DNA of 64,000 nt from Heterocephalus glaber (GCF_000247695.1 NW_004624776.1:14497324-14561323); one strand, 5' to 3'; shown: positions 34,876-47,481, numbered from the stretch's first letter. The notes: generated by a model not told the origin, from the sequence alone. Numbers and translations are program-made.

Positions 34876-35630
34876 TATGAGGGAATATAGAGGGAAAGAC
34901 AATGATGAGGAGGACTACAGTAGGAAGAAAAGAAGTAATAACGGCTTTAGATCCCTCAGGTTTGAGGACTTATAAGCATAGACATTTAAAAGTCATATTG
35001 CAAACACAGTATATTTTCATCATCCATCTTTTTCTCTTAGCAAATGGCATTCTTTTGGCCTTATGAATTATTTTACAAGGACTCAGTCCAATTCAATTAG
35101 ACTCTATATGAGCAAATCCCATTACTTTTGTTTCAGTGACTGGGGCGATACATTTTTTTCTTTTCTGCTTGACTTGAATTTTCTAGATCTTTAGCCTGTG
35201 TTTGTCAGCAGCCACACAGAAAAGCCAACACAGGGCTGAGAAATGGGAAAAAACAGATGGTCACGTTTGAGCCTGTGGATGAGGCATGCCTAAGCTGGTC
35301 CTCCTCTTGTACTTTGCACTTATACCAGTTGGTAAATTGCCTTTTTGTTCAAACTATAAAGTTGGTGTTTGATGAACATTAAGAATCTGATGCAAGTTTG
35401 GTCAAACCAATGCAATAATCTGAAGGACATGGCTTTTCACTTTTTTTTTTTGTACACGATGCTAGTAGTATAGGAATGTAATTAGTTTCTAAAAAAAAGA
35501 AGAATGATGGGTAATGCAACCAAGAATAGAAAAGAGCACTGAAAAATAGAGAAGGTGAATGCAATTGTGTGTGATGCCCTGCCATTGGTCGTACTAACAA
35601 TTTCCCATCTGGCAGGTAAGGAACTTGGAA
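34876..35630. other. Unassigned sequence
   Basis: Nothing recognised. Confidence 0.35.
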
Positions 35631-37911
35631 ATCACCACTCTATCCTAACAGCTAATGAAAAGCCAAGCAGAAAAACCAGCAACTCTTTTTGGATCTGTGA
35701 AAGGAAATAAGGACACAGGATAAACTGCTGCTCTCAAATTGCAGAGTTAGATAGGCAAATACAGAGATTCACAATCAGAACTTATGGGAACAGATATCCT
35801 TACGTGAAGTGGATAGGAAATCCTGAACCCTAATTGACAGAGTTACAAGTTCAGTGGGACAATTATGAGTCAGAGCTACAGGCAGATCTAACTATAGAGA
35901 GAGCACACATACTTCAGTGAGTATTCTATCCAGAACCTCAACCAGAGTTTCAGTATATACTGGAAAATAAATTCCCTGATGCTTTTGGGAGGGGAGGAGG
36001 AAAGTAACCACTGGAGATACACTAGCGCACTTGACTCTGTCCTTAAGCCTTGCCCTCAGGAGAAACTAGCTAACCAGAGCCTAACCTGCTGAGTTATTAT
36101 CAAAGCCTAACTGACCTAGGGGAAGGGAAATACTCAATTCCACACCACTCCAGCCTTCCTGTCCCACATACTAGTGGAGATGGACTGAGAAATACTTATG
36201 AAGTTCACATGGCAGAAACATAGAGCTTACCAACAGACTGAGACCTAATCTCAGGACAAGAGAAACTTACCTTCACATTAGTAGAGGCTATTTCCAGCAG
36301 CTCTTTTAATATACTACAACATGTCCAGTTGTTAAGACAAAATTTTGTAAGGCATACTAAAAGGCAAAAAGCGCAGCTTAAAAAGATAAAGCAAATATCA
36401 TAACCTGCTATGTCAGGGATTTTGGTCTTGTCAGACCAGGAATTTAAAACAATGAATAAAATAGCATGCAAGAACAGATGAACCACGTAACAGAGAGATG
36501 AAAGTGCAAAGAAAGAATAAAAAAGAAATACTGGAGATAAAAACCATTGTAACAAGTGAAGAAAGCATTCAATAAGTTTGTTTGTAAACTGGATGTGGCT
36601 GAAGAAAGGATCTCTGGCTTGAGTATGTCTCAATAGAAATCCACAAATCTGATTAATGGAACAGAATAAGGAGACTGGAAACAGATCCACATAATACAAT
36701 ACACTGATTTTTAACAAAGGGGCCATGGCAATGCAATGGAGAAAAGACAGTCTTTTCAACAAATGGTAATGGAACAACTGGACAGTCACATGCAAAACAT
36801 TGAATACAGACACAAGCCTTACATCCTTCACAAAAATCAACTGAAAACAAATCACAAATGTACATATAAAATGGAAAACTATAAAAATTTCAGGAGAGAG
36901 TGTAGATAAATTTTATGTGATCCTGATTTTGGTAATGGAATTTTAGATACAATATTAGAGTCACTATCCATGAAAGAATGAATTTGTAGAATAAACATGA
37001 CATGGTTAAAATAAAAAATGTCACCCCTACAGAAGATACTTTGGCAAGCATGAAAAATCAAGTCTCATATTTGGAGAAAATATTTGTAGAAGACTTACCA
37101 AGCATATTATCCAAATGTACAAAGGATTCTTAAAACTCAGTAATAAAAAAACAAAAAAAATTGTTTAAAATGGTCCAAAGCGTTCAATAAGACGCCTCAA
37201 AACTATGATATACAGAAAGAAGTATACATATGAGAAGACGTTTCAGATCCTATTTTATTTAGGAAATGTAAACTAGAACAATAGTGAGATACCATTCTAT
37301 ACCTATTGGAATGGCCAACATCAAGAACATGGGCAGCATGAGATGCTAGCAAGGATCAGAGCAGCAGTAATCCCTATCTGTTTGTAGGAATGCAAAATGG
37401 TACAATCTGTTTGGAGGATAGTTTAGCAGTTAATTAAAAAACTAAACATTCTCTTGTACCATTTGATCCAGGAAACTGCTCCTGAGTATATGCCCTAAGG
37501 AGCTAAAACCTTATGGCCACACAAAAATCTACACATGGATAATTATAGTAGCTTTATTCATAATAAAACTTGGAAGCAATTAAGATTTTCTTTTATAGTC
37601 AGAGGGAAAAACAAATTGTGGTATCTCCAGACAATGCAATATTATTCATCACTAAAAGGAAATGAACTATCAAACCATCCAAAGACATGGAGAAACCCTA
37701 AATACATATTACTCAGTGATGGGAGCAAATCTGGAAAGGCCAATTACTATAGAATTCCACTATAGATTGTAATACATGTTTCATTCTGGTGGGGGTTGAT
37801 AATAGGAGAAGCTGTGCATGTGTAAGGTGTGCATATGGGAAAACTCTGAATCTTCAGCTCAAGTTCACTATGAACTTAGAATTGCTCTTCAAAATAGTCT
37901 TCCAAAAAAAG
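35631..37911 (+). mobile_element. Old L1 with internal deletion (5' UTR, ORF1 start, ORF2 end, 3' UTR)
   Basis: 5' UTR-like part with AGAAACTAGCTAACCAGAGCC near 36060. An ORF1-like part follows at about 36480-36620 (ACTGGATGTGGCTGAAGAAAGGATCTCTGG), then a jump into ORF2 (GATTAATGGAACAGAATAAGGAGACTGG). It runs through GGCCATGGCAATGCAATGGAG, GAAACTGCTCCTGAGTATATGCCC and a GGAATGCAAAATGGTACAATC region to a 3' UTR ending near AAAAAA at 37911. All frames are broken. The 216-codon minus-strand open frame at 36205-36855 is a shadow of this. Confidence 0.8.
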
Positions 37912-38016
37912 CAGGGTAGATTATGATTCAGGCAGGGGATGGTAAGTGCAGCACTGAGGCAGGAATGATCTTAGGTTTAAGAAAGAAAGGATATCAAGAG
38001 TCTGGATCATGGTGAG

Positions 38017-38368
38017 TGTTACGGTTTGGACCTAGACTGCCCCCCAAATGGCAGTTGGAAGGTGATTGGATCATGAGGACTGAAGCTCACTTGCTGTTGG
38101 GGCCTGGTTGAAGCAGGTCTTCTAGGGGTGTTACATGGAGGGGAACATCTTCCTCCCTAGGTCCTCCCTTCCTTCTCTGCTTTTTGGCTGTCATGACATC
38201 AGTGGGAAGCTTTTCTCCAACCATGGCTCTTCCACCATGCCTTTCCTGTCTTGGAACCAGCAGACTATAGACTGAAACCTCTAAAATCATGAGCCAAAAT
38301 AAATATCTCCTCCTGTAATTTGTATGTGTTGGGTATTGTGTTCCACTGATGATAAAGTGGCTAAGATA
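38017..38368 (+). mobile_element. MaLR-like solo LTR with perfect 5-bp target duplication
   Basis: TGTTACGGTTTGGACC start, GAAGGTGATTGGATCATGAGG, GAGCCAAAATAAATATCTCC, and end GTGGCTAAGATA. The flanks GTGAG at 38012-38016 and 38369-38373 are identical; 5 bp is the ERVL/MaLR signature. A solo LTR. Confidence 0.88.
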
Positions 38369-38373
38369 GTGAG

Positions 38374-39454
38374 GGAGGAGGTCAGGCAAAGTCAGGGAGA
38401 ATTGGAGGCCTCTTCATGAAGAACACTAGTACTCCCTGCTGGACAGAAGTCACATTCCCATGGAATCACCATGGGAGGCAGCAAATAGTCGTGTCTAGTC
38501 TCATCTAGAATACCCTCCAAACATTCTGTTATGTGGTATGTATGGTTCAGATGTTAGTGTTTTTTAAAGTTCCCTATCAGAGGCAAACACATTGAAAACC
38601 ACTGCTGCAAAACACTGTAGCTTGATATCAAAGGATACAACTCTCTTCCAAATACTAGATGTGGAAAGCATGAACATTATCAGGAAAACAGTTTTCCTCA
38701 CTCCTAATGACTTCATTAACTGAGTTATATCTGGTCTCTCTTTCTATCACTTTCATTCTTTCCCTCTGATAAGCTGTTTTGAAAGGCTTGTGCCAGGGAG
38801 GAATATGTTAGAGTCTGACTGAGATTTTCTTCATGACCCGGAGTTTTTGTGTTTTACCAGTCTTCGTCTCTCAGTCAGCTGTAAACAATGCACGTTCTGA
38901 CCTATGTTTCACTGTGGTAGATAGATTGCCTCTTGGACATATGGGTTCTCTGTGTGGTTCTTCATTTGTCCAGCTTCTCTGCGTCCTGCTGTCAGCTCAT
39001 GCATCTCATGCTCAGAGTCATAAGTAAGATGTTCTGACTTTGCGCCACACGGGATATACCCTTTGCCTTTGAAAAGCACTCACTGGATTTTCTAAGTCTG
39101 AAGCTCTGAGGTCTTCTTACTATTCCTCTTAGAAACACACTTGCTCATCACCACCTTTATCACACCTTTCTGCCAATTTTGTAATTCCGTGTTTAACATA
39201 TTTCCTAATTTTGCCAAAAATAAAATTTAGAATTAGTATCTCATTCTCCACATTGCTTATGAATGATTTCCAGAAGTCAGTGTATAAATACCAACTTCAC
39301 ACTGTATTTTCATAGCCAAAGTCTGATGTTCCCATTTCTTATTCCAACATGTGAATGGGTTCATTCAGTATTTGTGGAAAATACTTGTAACTATCATGTT
39401 TATCCTCCTCTGAATCTTTTCACTTGAAATAATCTTTGGTTTTCAAAAACCTTT
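38374..39454. other. Unassigned sequence
   Basis: A possible hAT-type remnant ends near GAAAACCACTGCTGC (about 38590-38610), too weak to call. Nothing else recognised. Confidence 0.3.
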
Positions 39455-39800
39455 AGAGAGCCAAGAAAGAGGGTTTCATAGACTGGGTGGCCTGCATACA
39501 GCACTTACTTATTTTTCACAGTTCTGGAAGTTGTCCAAGATTGGGGCGTCAGCATGGCTAAGTTCTTATGAGAGCTCTCCTCTGGGTTGCAGAAAGTCAG
39601 TTTCTCACCGTATCTTCTAACACCACAAAAGAGGGCAAAATGGTTTTCTGGGGTTCCTTTTATAAGGATACTAATCTTATTCATGAGAACTTTTCCCTCA
39701 CGACCCAACTACCTTTTACATGTTTCACCTTCGAATACATTACGGGTGAGGTAGGGCTTCCACATATGAATTTGTTGAGAACATAAACAGCCCAATGCAG
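39455..39800 (-). mobile_element. MLT1-like LTR
   Basis: AGACTGGGTGGCCTGCATACAGC, CACAGTTCTGGAAGTTGTCCAAGATTGGGGCGTCAGCATGG, TTATAAGGATACTAATCTTATTCATG, GGGCTTCCACATATGAATTTG match the MLT1 consensus order, whose complement runs in the LTR sense. Confidence 0.75.
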
Positions 39801-41032
39801 AGAGAAATAGTGAATTCAGCTCTGGTGCTGGCTTAAACAGAGACCAGAACTAAGGGTGAAAATAATAGTGACCATTTGTGACATCAGATCAAGACAGACT
39901 TACAGGGTTTCTAATTCCTTTGTAGAGCTCATTCTGCTTTTAAGGCCTGGCAATGGAGTTGCTCTTTTTTGGAGTGACACATTTCCTTCCGTTCCTTGTA
40001 TGCCTAGGAGCATGACTAAAGCCTTAGTCATTTTTGACAGTTGGTTTCAACCCAATAGAATGTAGTAGTTGTTTTAGGTTCCAAAAGTGAAACTTCTTTT
40101 TGTAATTTCAAATAAATTGTTAATTCTTGCACATCTATATGATGTGAGCATATGGTCCACTGGTGAATTAATGACACAGCTAAAAATTCCTGCTCAAGTG
40201 GGCGAGTCATTGGCTCCTCGGGTAACCATGGCCCTGACCGTTATGCTGCCCTTGGGAGAAGAGTCTCCTTGTCTCCCCAGAACCACTGTTCTCCTCCCAT
40301 TGCCACTGTGACCTCACCGCACTTGTTTTCTCCAGGAAAGCGTTCTTATTCTTTGAACCAATTCTGAGCAAGCTATATTCTTGGTATTAAGAACTAAAAC
40401 ACAGAAATGATGCTAGAAAAATATTTAGGTTTTGTGAAATAAAGAACATAAACATTATTATTAAGCAACAATGTGGTTAAAATACTTATAAAATATCCTT
40501 AGAACATAACAGGCTATGCCACATTTGTGAAAAAATATATTCAGATCTGCAAACAAAATTTTAGAACATAACCAGTTACTGGGTTGCAAACTGTACACTA
40601 AGAGAAAGACAGTTCCGAGATTTTACTTTTTGTATCATAAATAAAAATAAAAATATTGCTATTACTAAAAAAGAATAGCTTAAGAAAGGGAATTCAATTT
40701 TTACATTAAAAAATCACTGTTCATCTATGGACTATAGTTTTGATTTTTTTATCCCAATATTTGTACTTTGAAATTTAGTGCATGAAATATCACACATTTG
40801 CTGAATTTCAAATATAACTACTGATTTGAGACTAATATCACAATGTTCCTCTTGTATATGCTCTTTCATTTTTTCAAAAACATTGTGTCAAAATATTTTT
40901 TGCTTTATAATATTCTAAAGTATTCTTTGTTCTTACAATATTTTAAAATTATCACACATTAGCATTTTAAAACAAAAAATGTATCAAAATAGGCCTCAAG
41001 CAAGATTGACTTAAATAGTTTATTGCTAGACT
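39801..41032. other. Unassigned, strongly AT-rich in its right half
   Basis: No element recognised. The AT-rich part (40380-41030) resembles the repeat-poor stretch at 22.6-25.4 kb. Confidence 0.35.
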
Positions 41033-41074
41033 GATACAGATTGAACATCGCTAAATCAAATATATGAAATTGGT

Positions 41075-41440
41075 TGTATTATCTAGCCTTTCATCACTAT
41101 GACAAAATACCTGAGAAAATCAACTTAAGAAGAAAAGGTTTATTTCTGCTCACAGTTTCAGAGGTTTTAGTCCATGGTCAATGATATCCATTGCTTTTGT
41201 GCCTGTGGTGAGGAAGAAACATAACTGCAGAAAGGCATGGCGGAGGAAAGCTGCTCACCTTATGGCAGCCAGAAAGCAGAGAGTATAGGAAAGAGCCAGA
41301 GAGGGAGGGTCCAGGACCGGATGTAGTCCCCAAGGTCACATCCCTGTGCCATGCCCTTCAAGTAGGGGCCGCTTCCTGTTTCCATCATCTTCTGATAAAG
41401 CCACCAAGTTATGATTTCATCAGTGAATTAATGGCAATGT
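41075..41440 (-). mobile_element. MaLR-like LTR inserted in the Tigger element
   Basis: Reversed LTR: TGACAAAATACCTGAG, AGGTTTATTTCTGCTCACAGTTTCAGAGGTTTTAGTCCATGG, GCAGCCAGAAAGCAGAGAG. The left end TGTATTATC is clear; the right end is approximate. Confidence 0.75.
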
Positions 41441-41489
41441 GTCTTTTATTGAAATGTTTAAAAAAAATTTAAATAGTCAATTGCCCCTT

Positions 41490-41850
41490 TTATTTCTGCA
41501 TCTTGTGCTTCCAGATTGATCTTTTGACTTACTTTAGCCAATAGAATGACATAGAAGCAATGGGTATGGGCTAGTTCATAGCCTAGGCTTTGGCATGTTC
41601 CACCCTCTTACTTGGACCTTTGCCTCCACCACTGACAGAAGCCCAGGCCAGGCCACTGGAAAATGAGGCACTGTGTAGAGCAGAGAAGGCTGAATCTTCT
41701 TGGCTGAGACAGGTACAGAGCAGCCAGAGCTTCTGGCCAGCTTGCATACATATGAACAGTTTCCCTGAGGAATTGTCCAGGCAAACCGCAGGACTGTAGA
41801 AAGTCTCATACTAGTTTTTGGGGTGGTTTGTTACCCAGTAATAAGTAACT
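41490..41850 (+). mobile_element. Ancient MLT1-like LTR
   Basis: GATCTTTTGACTTACTTTAGCCAATAGAATG at the left and TTTTTGGGGTGGTTTGTTACCCAGTAATAAGTAACTG at the right match an old eutherian LTR layout; the exact subfamily is uncertain. Confidence 0.5.
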
Positions 41851-41972
41851 GCCACCTCTTCAGAAGCATCATTGTAGGTGGAAAGCATTAACCTGGCTGC
41901 TATATCTGTAATGCAAATCCAAAACTTTTGGAATGCTGATATGATGCCACCACTCTGATGACTCACTGTACA

Positions 41973-42325
41973 TGCTATAGTTTGGATCTTGAATGTTCCT
42001 GAAAAGCTCATGTGTTAACGGTTTGGGCCACAGCTTGTAGCACTAGTAAGAGGTGATAGAACCTTTAGGAGGTAAAGACTAGTAGGAGGAAGGTAGATCA
42101 TTGGGGGAGTGCCCTTGAGGGTGATAGTGGGAGCTCAGTCCTTTCCTTTCTCTTTGGTTTCTGGCTGCCACAAGGGAGATTCTGCTGCCTCATGCTCCTG
42201 TCACAATGCTCTGCCTCACCACAGGCCCAAGGCAAGGGAGCTGACTAACGATGGACCAAAACCTCTGAGCCAAAATCAACCTTTCCTCCTTATAAGTTAT
42301 TATCTCAGGCATTTTTTACAGCAAC
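41973..42325 (+). mobile_element. MaLR-like solo LTR inserted in the Tigger element
   Basis: TGCTATAGTTTGGATCTTGAATGTTCC start, GAGGTGATAGAACCTTTAGGAGG, GAGCCAAAATCAACCTTTCCTCC, ending near ACAGCAAC. Flanks GTACA (41968-41972) and ATACA (42326-42330) fit a 5-bp duplication with one change. Confidence 0.78.
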
Positions 42326-42535
42326 ATACACTTTATTTCATGCTTAAAGTTATTGAAAATATGGTATGAAATTCCTTTCAGGCTATATGTGTAAGTTCAT
42401 ATAAGACAAATGAATTTATGTTCAGCATGGGTCCCCTCTGCAAGATATCACATGATGTACAAGCAAGTATTCCAAAATAAAAACTATCTGAAACATTTCT
42501 GGTCCCAAGCATTTTGGATAAGGGATATTCAACCT

Positions 42536-43333
42536 ATAATAACTATTTTCTGTCTCCAATAAACTAGTCATGTCTATAGTGATCATCTTTTAAAAAATCT
42601 ATCTATCTATATCTATATCTATTTTTTTTTTCCTGAACTACTCCCTAAATAAGGGCCGGCGCCAGTGGAGGAGTAGGGAAGAGGTACTGTCACTATAGGG
42701 TGAGACGACAGAGTCAGAAGAGAAGGCTGCCTTGAGGAGCAAAGTGAGCAGGCTCACAGTCACAGGTATGGCTGGTTGGAACAGGAAGCTGAGGTAGTTT
42801 TTCCGAGTGTCTCAGTGTCTCAGCAGAGCAGAAAGGAGGGAGCATGGAATGAGAGGGGCCAGAAAAGAGCAGAAATAGGAATGGTGAAGGGAACAAGTTA
42901 AGCCTAAGTAACAGGATGGCTGGGGGCACTAAGGATCCTTCCAGATTAGGAAAAATATACTACAGGACTGATCCTTACCCAAACTTTACACAGTAGATGG
43001 AGCTGAAGGCTCTGATGCCAAGAAAATTCAAGGTATTAATGTGGGTCCAGGAAAGGAGGTGGATGGACTGAAGTCTATAATAAAACAGAGGTGAGGGACT
43101 GGACTTCTCTCTCCATGGTGTCCTTGAGGTGGAAAGGGACTGGGGCCATGGAAGTGGCAAGACAGATTTCTATGCTCAGAGCCTGAGAGGATGAAGTGAA
43201 TTATGCTGAGTAATCCAAGATGGTAGCAAGTTCCAAGAAGCTGCCTAAAGCACCATAGAGACAGAGGCCACTGGGACAGTGGCTTCAACCTGGACAGTAG
43301 AGGTAGGCTGGTTGGAATAACACTAAAGCAGGT
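42536..43333. other. Unassigned sequence, short (TATC)n-like run
   Basis: A TCTATCTATATCTATATCTA run lies at about 42598-42622. The rest shows no recognised element. Confidence 0.35.
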
Positions 43334-43690
43334 TGTCTTAGTTAGCTTTTCTTGATTGTGACAAAACACTCGAGGAAAAGGTTACTTGGGGTCAGAGTTT
43401 TGGGGGTTTCAGTCCACAATGCTTGGCTTCATTACCTTTGGGCCTGTGGCAAGTCAGCATATCATGGTGGGAGCATGTAGCAGACAAGCTGCACACCCTG
43501 TGGCTGTCAGGAAGCACAAAGAGAGAATGGAAGGGGCCACGTCTCAATGTGCCTTCAAGGCCACGCCCCCAATAACTTCCTTCCTTCCACTAGGTCCCAC
43601 CTCTTCAAGGTTTCAAAACTTCCCTAAAGTGCCATGGACTGAGGACTAAGCCTTCAGCACATGGGCCTTTGGTGGACATTGTAGATCTAA
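43334..43690 (-). mobile_element. MaLR-like LTR
   Basis: Reversed copy: TGTCTTAGTTAGC, TTGTGACAAAACACTCGAGG, GGTTTCAGTCCACAATGC, GCCACGCCCCCAATAACTTCC, CACTAGGTCCCACCTC. The right end is truncated or diverged. Confidence 0.72.
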
Positions 43691-44068
43691 AGGATAAGAT
43701 GGGTGAGGTGGGCATGGGCAAGGTTTAACCCCAGGATATGAGAGAATAACCATGGAATAAACAGCAACATTAACTCATTAGAGCAGGAATGGTTTGGAAT
43801 GAACAACAATACATTCCATTTGGATGATTAAAGGATATAGGATATATGTAATTGCAGGGTGCAGATGTGGAGTAGGCAGTTTCAGATTAGGGCCAGTGTG
43901 CTATAAGAACACTGAAGTACAACACAAATGATTATTAGTGAGAAGTCTGGCCTTTCTTATCTGAATGTGAGGGATTAGCTGTTGTTTGTTTGTTTAATGG
44001 AAGCTGGGATTGTCCATTGATGTCAGCTACAGTTTGAATGACATAGGAATCATGTTAAAAACTTACAA
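43691..44068. other. Unassigned sequence
   Basis: Nothing recognised. Confidence 0.35.
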
Positions 44069-44195
44069 GGAGCCAGGCATGGTGGTATATGCCTATAATT
44101 CCAGAACTCTGGGAGGCTAAAACAGGAGAATTACAAGTTTGAACCCAGCCTAGGCAGCTTAGCTACTTAGTTGTCTCAAAATAAAAAGTAAGTAA
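44069..44195 (+). mobile_element. B1 SINE
   Basis: AGCCAGGCATGGTGGTATATGCCTATAATTCCAG, CTCTGGGAGGCTAAAACAGGAG, TGTCTCAAAATAAAAAG tail. Confidence 0.85.
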
Positions 44196-44734
44196 ATGTG
44201 TTTTGCTTTGCTCTTGTTAGCCTGCCTTTTGTTATAGTGGTATTAACTGTGAGCTTTGTGATGGGTGAGGAAAGGGATCACACTTTCCTATCCCTATAAT
44301 GAAAGGATGAATACTAGGAGAAAAGCAAAGCCACAAGCTTTCTCCAATCAAAACCTTGTCCCATGGTGGGTGTGGCTTAGCCCAAATTTTAGGTACTTAG
44401 AGGTCATGGTCACTCCAACCATGAGATACACACACAAAACTCATCTAGAGACCATTAAGATCCCTGGGACTCCTGAAGAAAAGAAATGTAAAACAACTTC
44501 CAGGGACATCTCCATACTTGGTACTTTGGACATCCCTGTGTTTAAAAAACTTCTCAGCAGAGATGAGGTCAGAAAAAAGTTACAAACTGCCTGCATAAAT
44601 AAACTATCATAATTCAGAATAATGGATTCAACAGTTCAAGAATAATTGGAAAGTAGGAGTGAGATGGTCCAACATACATCTAGTGAGAATTAGATAAGGA
44701 AGTGGGGGAAAATGGGGAGAAGTAATATTTTAAA
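44196..44734. other. Unassigned sequence with a 115-codon open frame
   Basis: The plus-strand frame at 44265-44612 (Lys/Arg-rich, no known domain) has no supporting context. Composition is ordinary. Confidence 0.35.
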
Positions 44735-44748
44735 AAGATAGTGGTTCT

Positions 44749-44837
44749 GGGCCAGGGATTTAGCTCAGTGGTGCTGCTGACCGCCTTGCAAGCACAAGGT
44801 CCCGAGCTCGATTCTCAGTACCAAAAAAGCAAACAAA
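44749..44837 (+). mobile_element. ID SINE
   Basis: GGGCCAGGGATTTAGCTCAGTGG, CTTGCAAGCACAAGGTCCCGAGCTCGATTCTCAGTACC, A-rich tail. Imperfect target duplication AAGATAGTGGTTCT / AAGACAGTGGTTCC. Confidence 0.9.
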
Positions 44838-44903
44838 AAAGACAGTGGTTCCTACTTGTCTAGATAGTTAAGGTTCTCAGCTGTAAGAAGCATTTAAGTC
44901 CCA

Positions 44904-45322
44904 CTACAGTTTGGATTTGGAATCCCACCTCTCAAAGGCCAAAGTATTAAAAGCTTGGTCCCCAACCTACAGTGCTAACTGGGAAGTGACAGAACCTATG
45001 GTGGGCAGTGGGAGGTTTTTGGTCACTGAAGGCATGCCTTGAAAAGGTTCTGTGGGACCCTGGTCTCCTTCTCTCTCTCAGCTTCCTTGGTCCCATAAGA
45101 TGAGCAGTTTGCTCTACCATGTGCTCCAACCTCAATGTGCTACCTCATTCCAGGCCCGGGAGCAAGGAGACTGAAGCTTCTAAACCATGGGCCTCTAAGC
45201 CTTTAAACTAAAACCTGTAACCATGGACTGAAGCCTCTAAAACCGTGAGCCAACACCCGCATTTTGTCTTTACAAGTTGATTATCTAAGGTATTTTGTAA
45301 CAGTAACAGAAAATTACCATAG
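44904..45322 (+). mobile_element. MaLR-like LTR
   Basis: TACAGTTTGGATTTGG, AAAAGCTTGGTCCCCAACC, CTCTCTCTCAGCTTCC, ACCATGGACTGAAGCCTCTAAAACCGTGAGCC, ending near GTAACAGAAAATTACC. It holds an internal ~25-bp repeat of the ACTGAAGC(C/T)TC block. Confidence 0.72.
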
Positions 45323-46106
45323 AGCCCTAAGAAGAATTTGCTATTTCTTAAGGAATCATACACTACAGAACAGCTACCTATGCTTGAGGTCAAATGATCA
45401 AATGAAAGGGTTAAGATCTTTATTTTACTATTTCAGTTGTGCCAATCATACCTCCATTCCTCACTCATATACACTGCACTATTTGGAAATTGGAAAAGAA
45501 GGAGGGTAATGAAAATAAAACCGTAATAAAATATAAAGAATTAAAATCTTTACTAAAAAGGGAAGTTCAGATAAGTTAAAGCACCGTTTCACTATGCTCA
45601 ACATATTTCAAGACCTGCTAATAGAATACTGTGATAATAAGATGCTATTTTATCAACATCCTGTATTTACTAAATTTACTAACAAGTCAAAGGAAAATAA
45701 GAAGAATAATAATGGAAGTGGAAGGCTTCTAAAATAAATCTGTGAGGTTGTAAAGGCACCAGGTGACACCGATTTATTATAGTACCTCATATTAACTTTC
45801 AGAGTGATAGTATTTTCCCTAGATTCAAATGCATTCCTAGTACTTGCCATGTGGACTTTAATATGCATTCACAAGAACAATGAAAATTTTCTTGGGACTT
45901 GTGCCATAGTAGGAAGAATGGGATTGTTTTTTGTTCTGTAATTTAACCACTTTGGGAAACAACAGCTTCTTTATCTCCTTCTGTGTTGTGCAGGGTACTA
46001 ATCCCAGAGAGGGTTCAGAGGTAGGATGAAATGAAATACCTAAAGTGCCTGGTTTCATGTAGGAATTTACATACCACTTCTTAGAGGAAGTGCAAGAATA
46101 CAGAAG
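45323..46106. other. Unassigned sequence
   Basis: Nothing recognised. Confidence 0.35.
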
Positions 46107-46262
46107 TAGGTTGGCTGTGGTGGTACACAATTGTAATCCTAGCATTTGGGAGGCTGAGGCAGGAGGATCACTGCAAGTTCAAGGTCAGCCTGGGATACAT
46201 AGTGAGTTCAAGGCCAGTTTCAACTATATAGTGAGACTTTGTCTTTAAAAAGAAAATAAAAG
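46107..46262 (+). mobile_element. B1 SINE with internal duplication
   Basis: TAGGTTGGCTGTGGTGGTACACAATTGTAATCC, GGAGGCTGAGGCAGGAGGATCACTGCAAGTTCAAGG, CATAGTGAGTTCAAGGCCAG. The repeated ~29-bp segment typical of rodent B1 is present. Confidence 0.9.
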
Positions 46263-47216
46263 AACACAAATTTATTAGGTTAAGATACAAAGATATTAGG
46301 TGTACTTGTGAGAAGTAAAGTATCTGGAGAATAATTTAAATACTTTATACAGTATTTATGTAAAATCATTTTTGATTAAGAGAGTTTATAAACAAAGGAA
46401 GTCAAGAGTGTTAAAGGAGAAAGACAGAGAGAAACTGAAACAGTTACCAAAAGAGGCCTGTTGGTTAGGAAAGATTGCCCCTCTGGACAGGGAGGGAAAA
46501 TGCAATGGTTCTCTCTATGTAAGGGGCATTTGCAGCAGGCAATGTCTGTAGTCACATCACACCTTTAAAATGCAAGACAAATTCAACTGCATTTCATGTA
46601 GGCTTTTCAGTGAAGAATTTCAAAATATCAAGCAAATAATTCAATGATTCCCATAGATATTCCTGTAACATTTTTGTAGTCTTGGCCTTTTTATACAATG
46701 GTTGCTAGTTAGGTCTTTGTATTCAATTTAATATGATTTTAGTTAAATTTTTCATGTTTTTTTTTCACTTTCCTCACTCAGATCATTTACTCCTTTTATC
46801 TTATTTTTGAAAATAAAGTGGTTAGCAACAAATATTGAATAAAGTTTTCTAAGCAAAAAATAACAAGCACAGGTTTTATAAATTTGCGCCTGGTTCTTGT
46901 TACCTGTCTAGTTCAGTAGCTCATGTTTTAGGATTTCTGCAGTTCCGAATGCAGTTCCACTTCAGTCTCATGGCTCTGGGCAGGCAGTCACCAAACCTAG
47001 CTACATGCTGGTGTTTTAGTTGAGGTGCCCCAGCTACAAGGGCAGAACTGGGCCTCCTCTGGGAACTGGGTCCAAATGAAGTAGTAGCCTCACTGATATT
47101 TGATCAAAATTGGGTATTAAGTCCAGATATTTTTCTGGATAGCAGATCTATAACTATCACCAGATTTTCAAAAAGGCTTATGATCGCAAGACAATTTGGA
47201 AGCATTGATGTATTGT
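46263..47216. other. Unassigned sequence
   Basis: No element recognised with confidence. Confidence 0.35.
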
Positions 47217-47225
47217 CTCCATACT

Positions 47226-47321
47226 TTTTTTTTTTTTTTTTTTGGTACCGGGGATCAAACTCGGAACCTTGTGCTTGCAAGGCAGGCGCCGGAACCACTG
47301 ACCTTTATAAATCTCCAGCTC
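47226..47321 (-). mobile_element. ID SINE
   Basis: Long T tract, GGTACCGGGGATCAAACTCGG, CTTGTGCTTGCAAGGCAGGCGCC. Target duplication CTCCATACT (plus T run) at 47217-47225 and 47322-47330. The 5' end carries a small insertion after CCACTGAC. Confidence 0.9.
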
Positions 47322-47481
47322 CTCCATACTTTTTTTGTTGTCTCTTATGGGCACATTAATATTTCCCTCTTATAAAACAAAACAAGATAAAAACATAAAT
47401 TGCAATATACTTATCGTATTTCCTAATTTAGTGGATGTTATGTTTAAAAATGTATATGCAAATAGACTTCAAAGTAGGGTA

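Larger units (their letters stand above)
41033..42535 (+). mobile_element. Tigger4/Zombi-like DNA transposon interrupted by LTRs
   Basis: Pieces in order: ACAGATTGAACATCGCTAAATC at 41038, GCAAATCCAAAACTTTTGGAATGCTGATATGATGCC at about 41913, ACTTTATTTCATGCTTAAAGTTATTG and CCTTTCAGGCTATATGTGTAAG after 42329, and the end TTCTGGTCCCAAGCATTTTGGATAAGGGATATTCAACCT. The order matches one Tigger-group element, split by insertions at about 41075-41440, 41490-41850 and 41973-42325. Confidence 0.72.

Noticed and set aside
36205..36855. 216-codon minus-strand open frame, the longest in the window
   Set aside because: It lies antisense to the old L1 at 35631-37911; the sequence is explained by that element and no independent gene signal is present.
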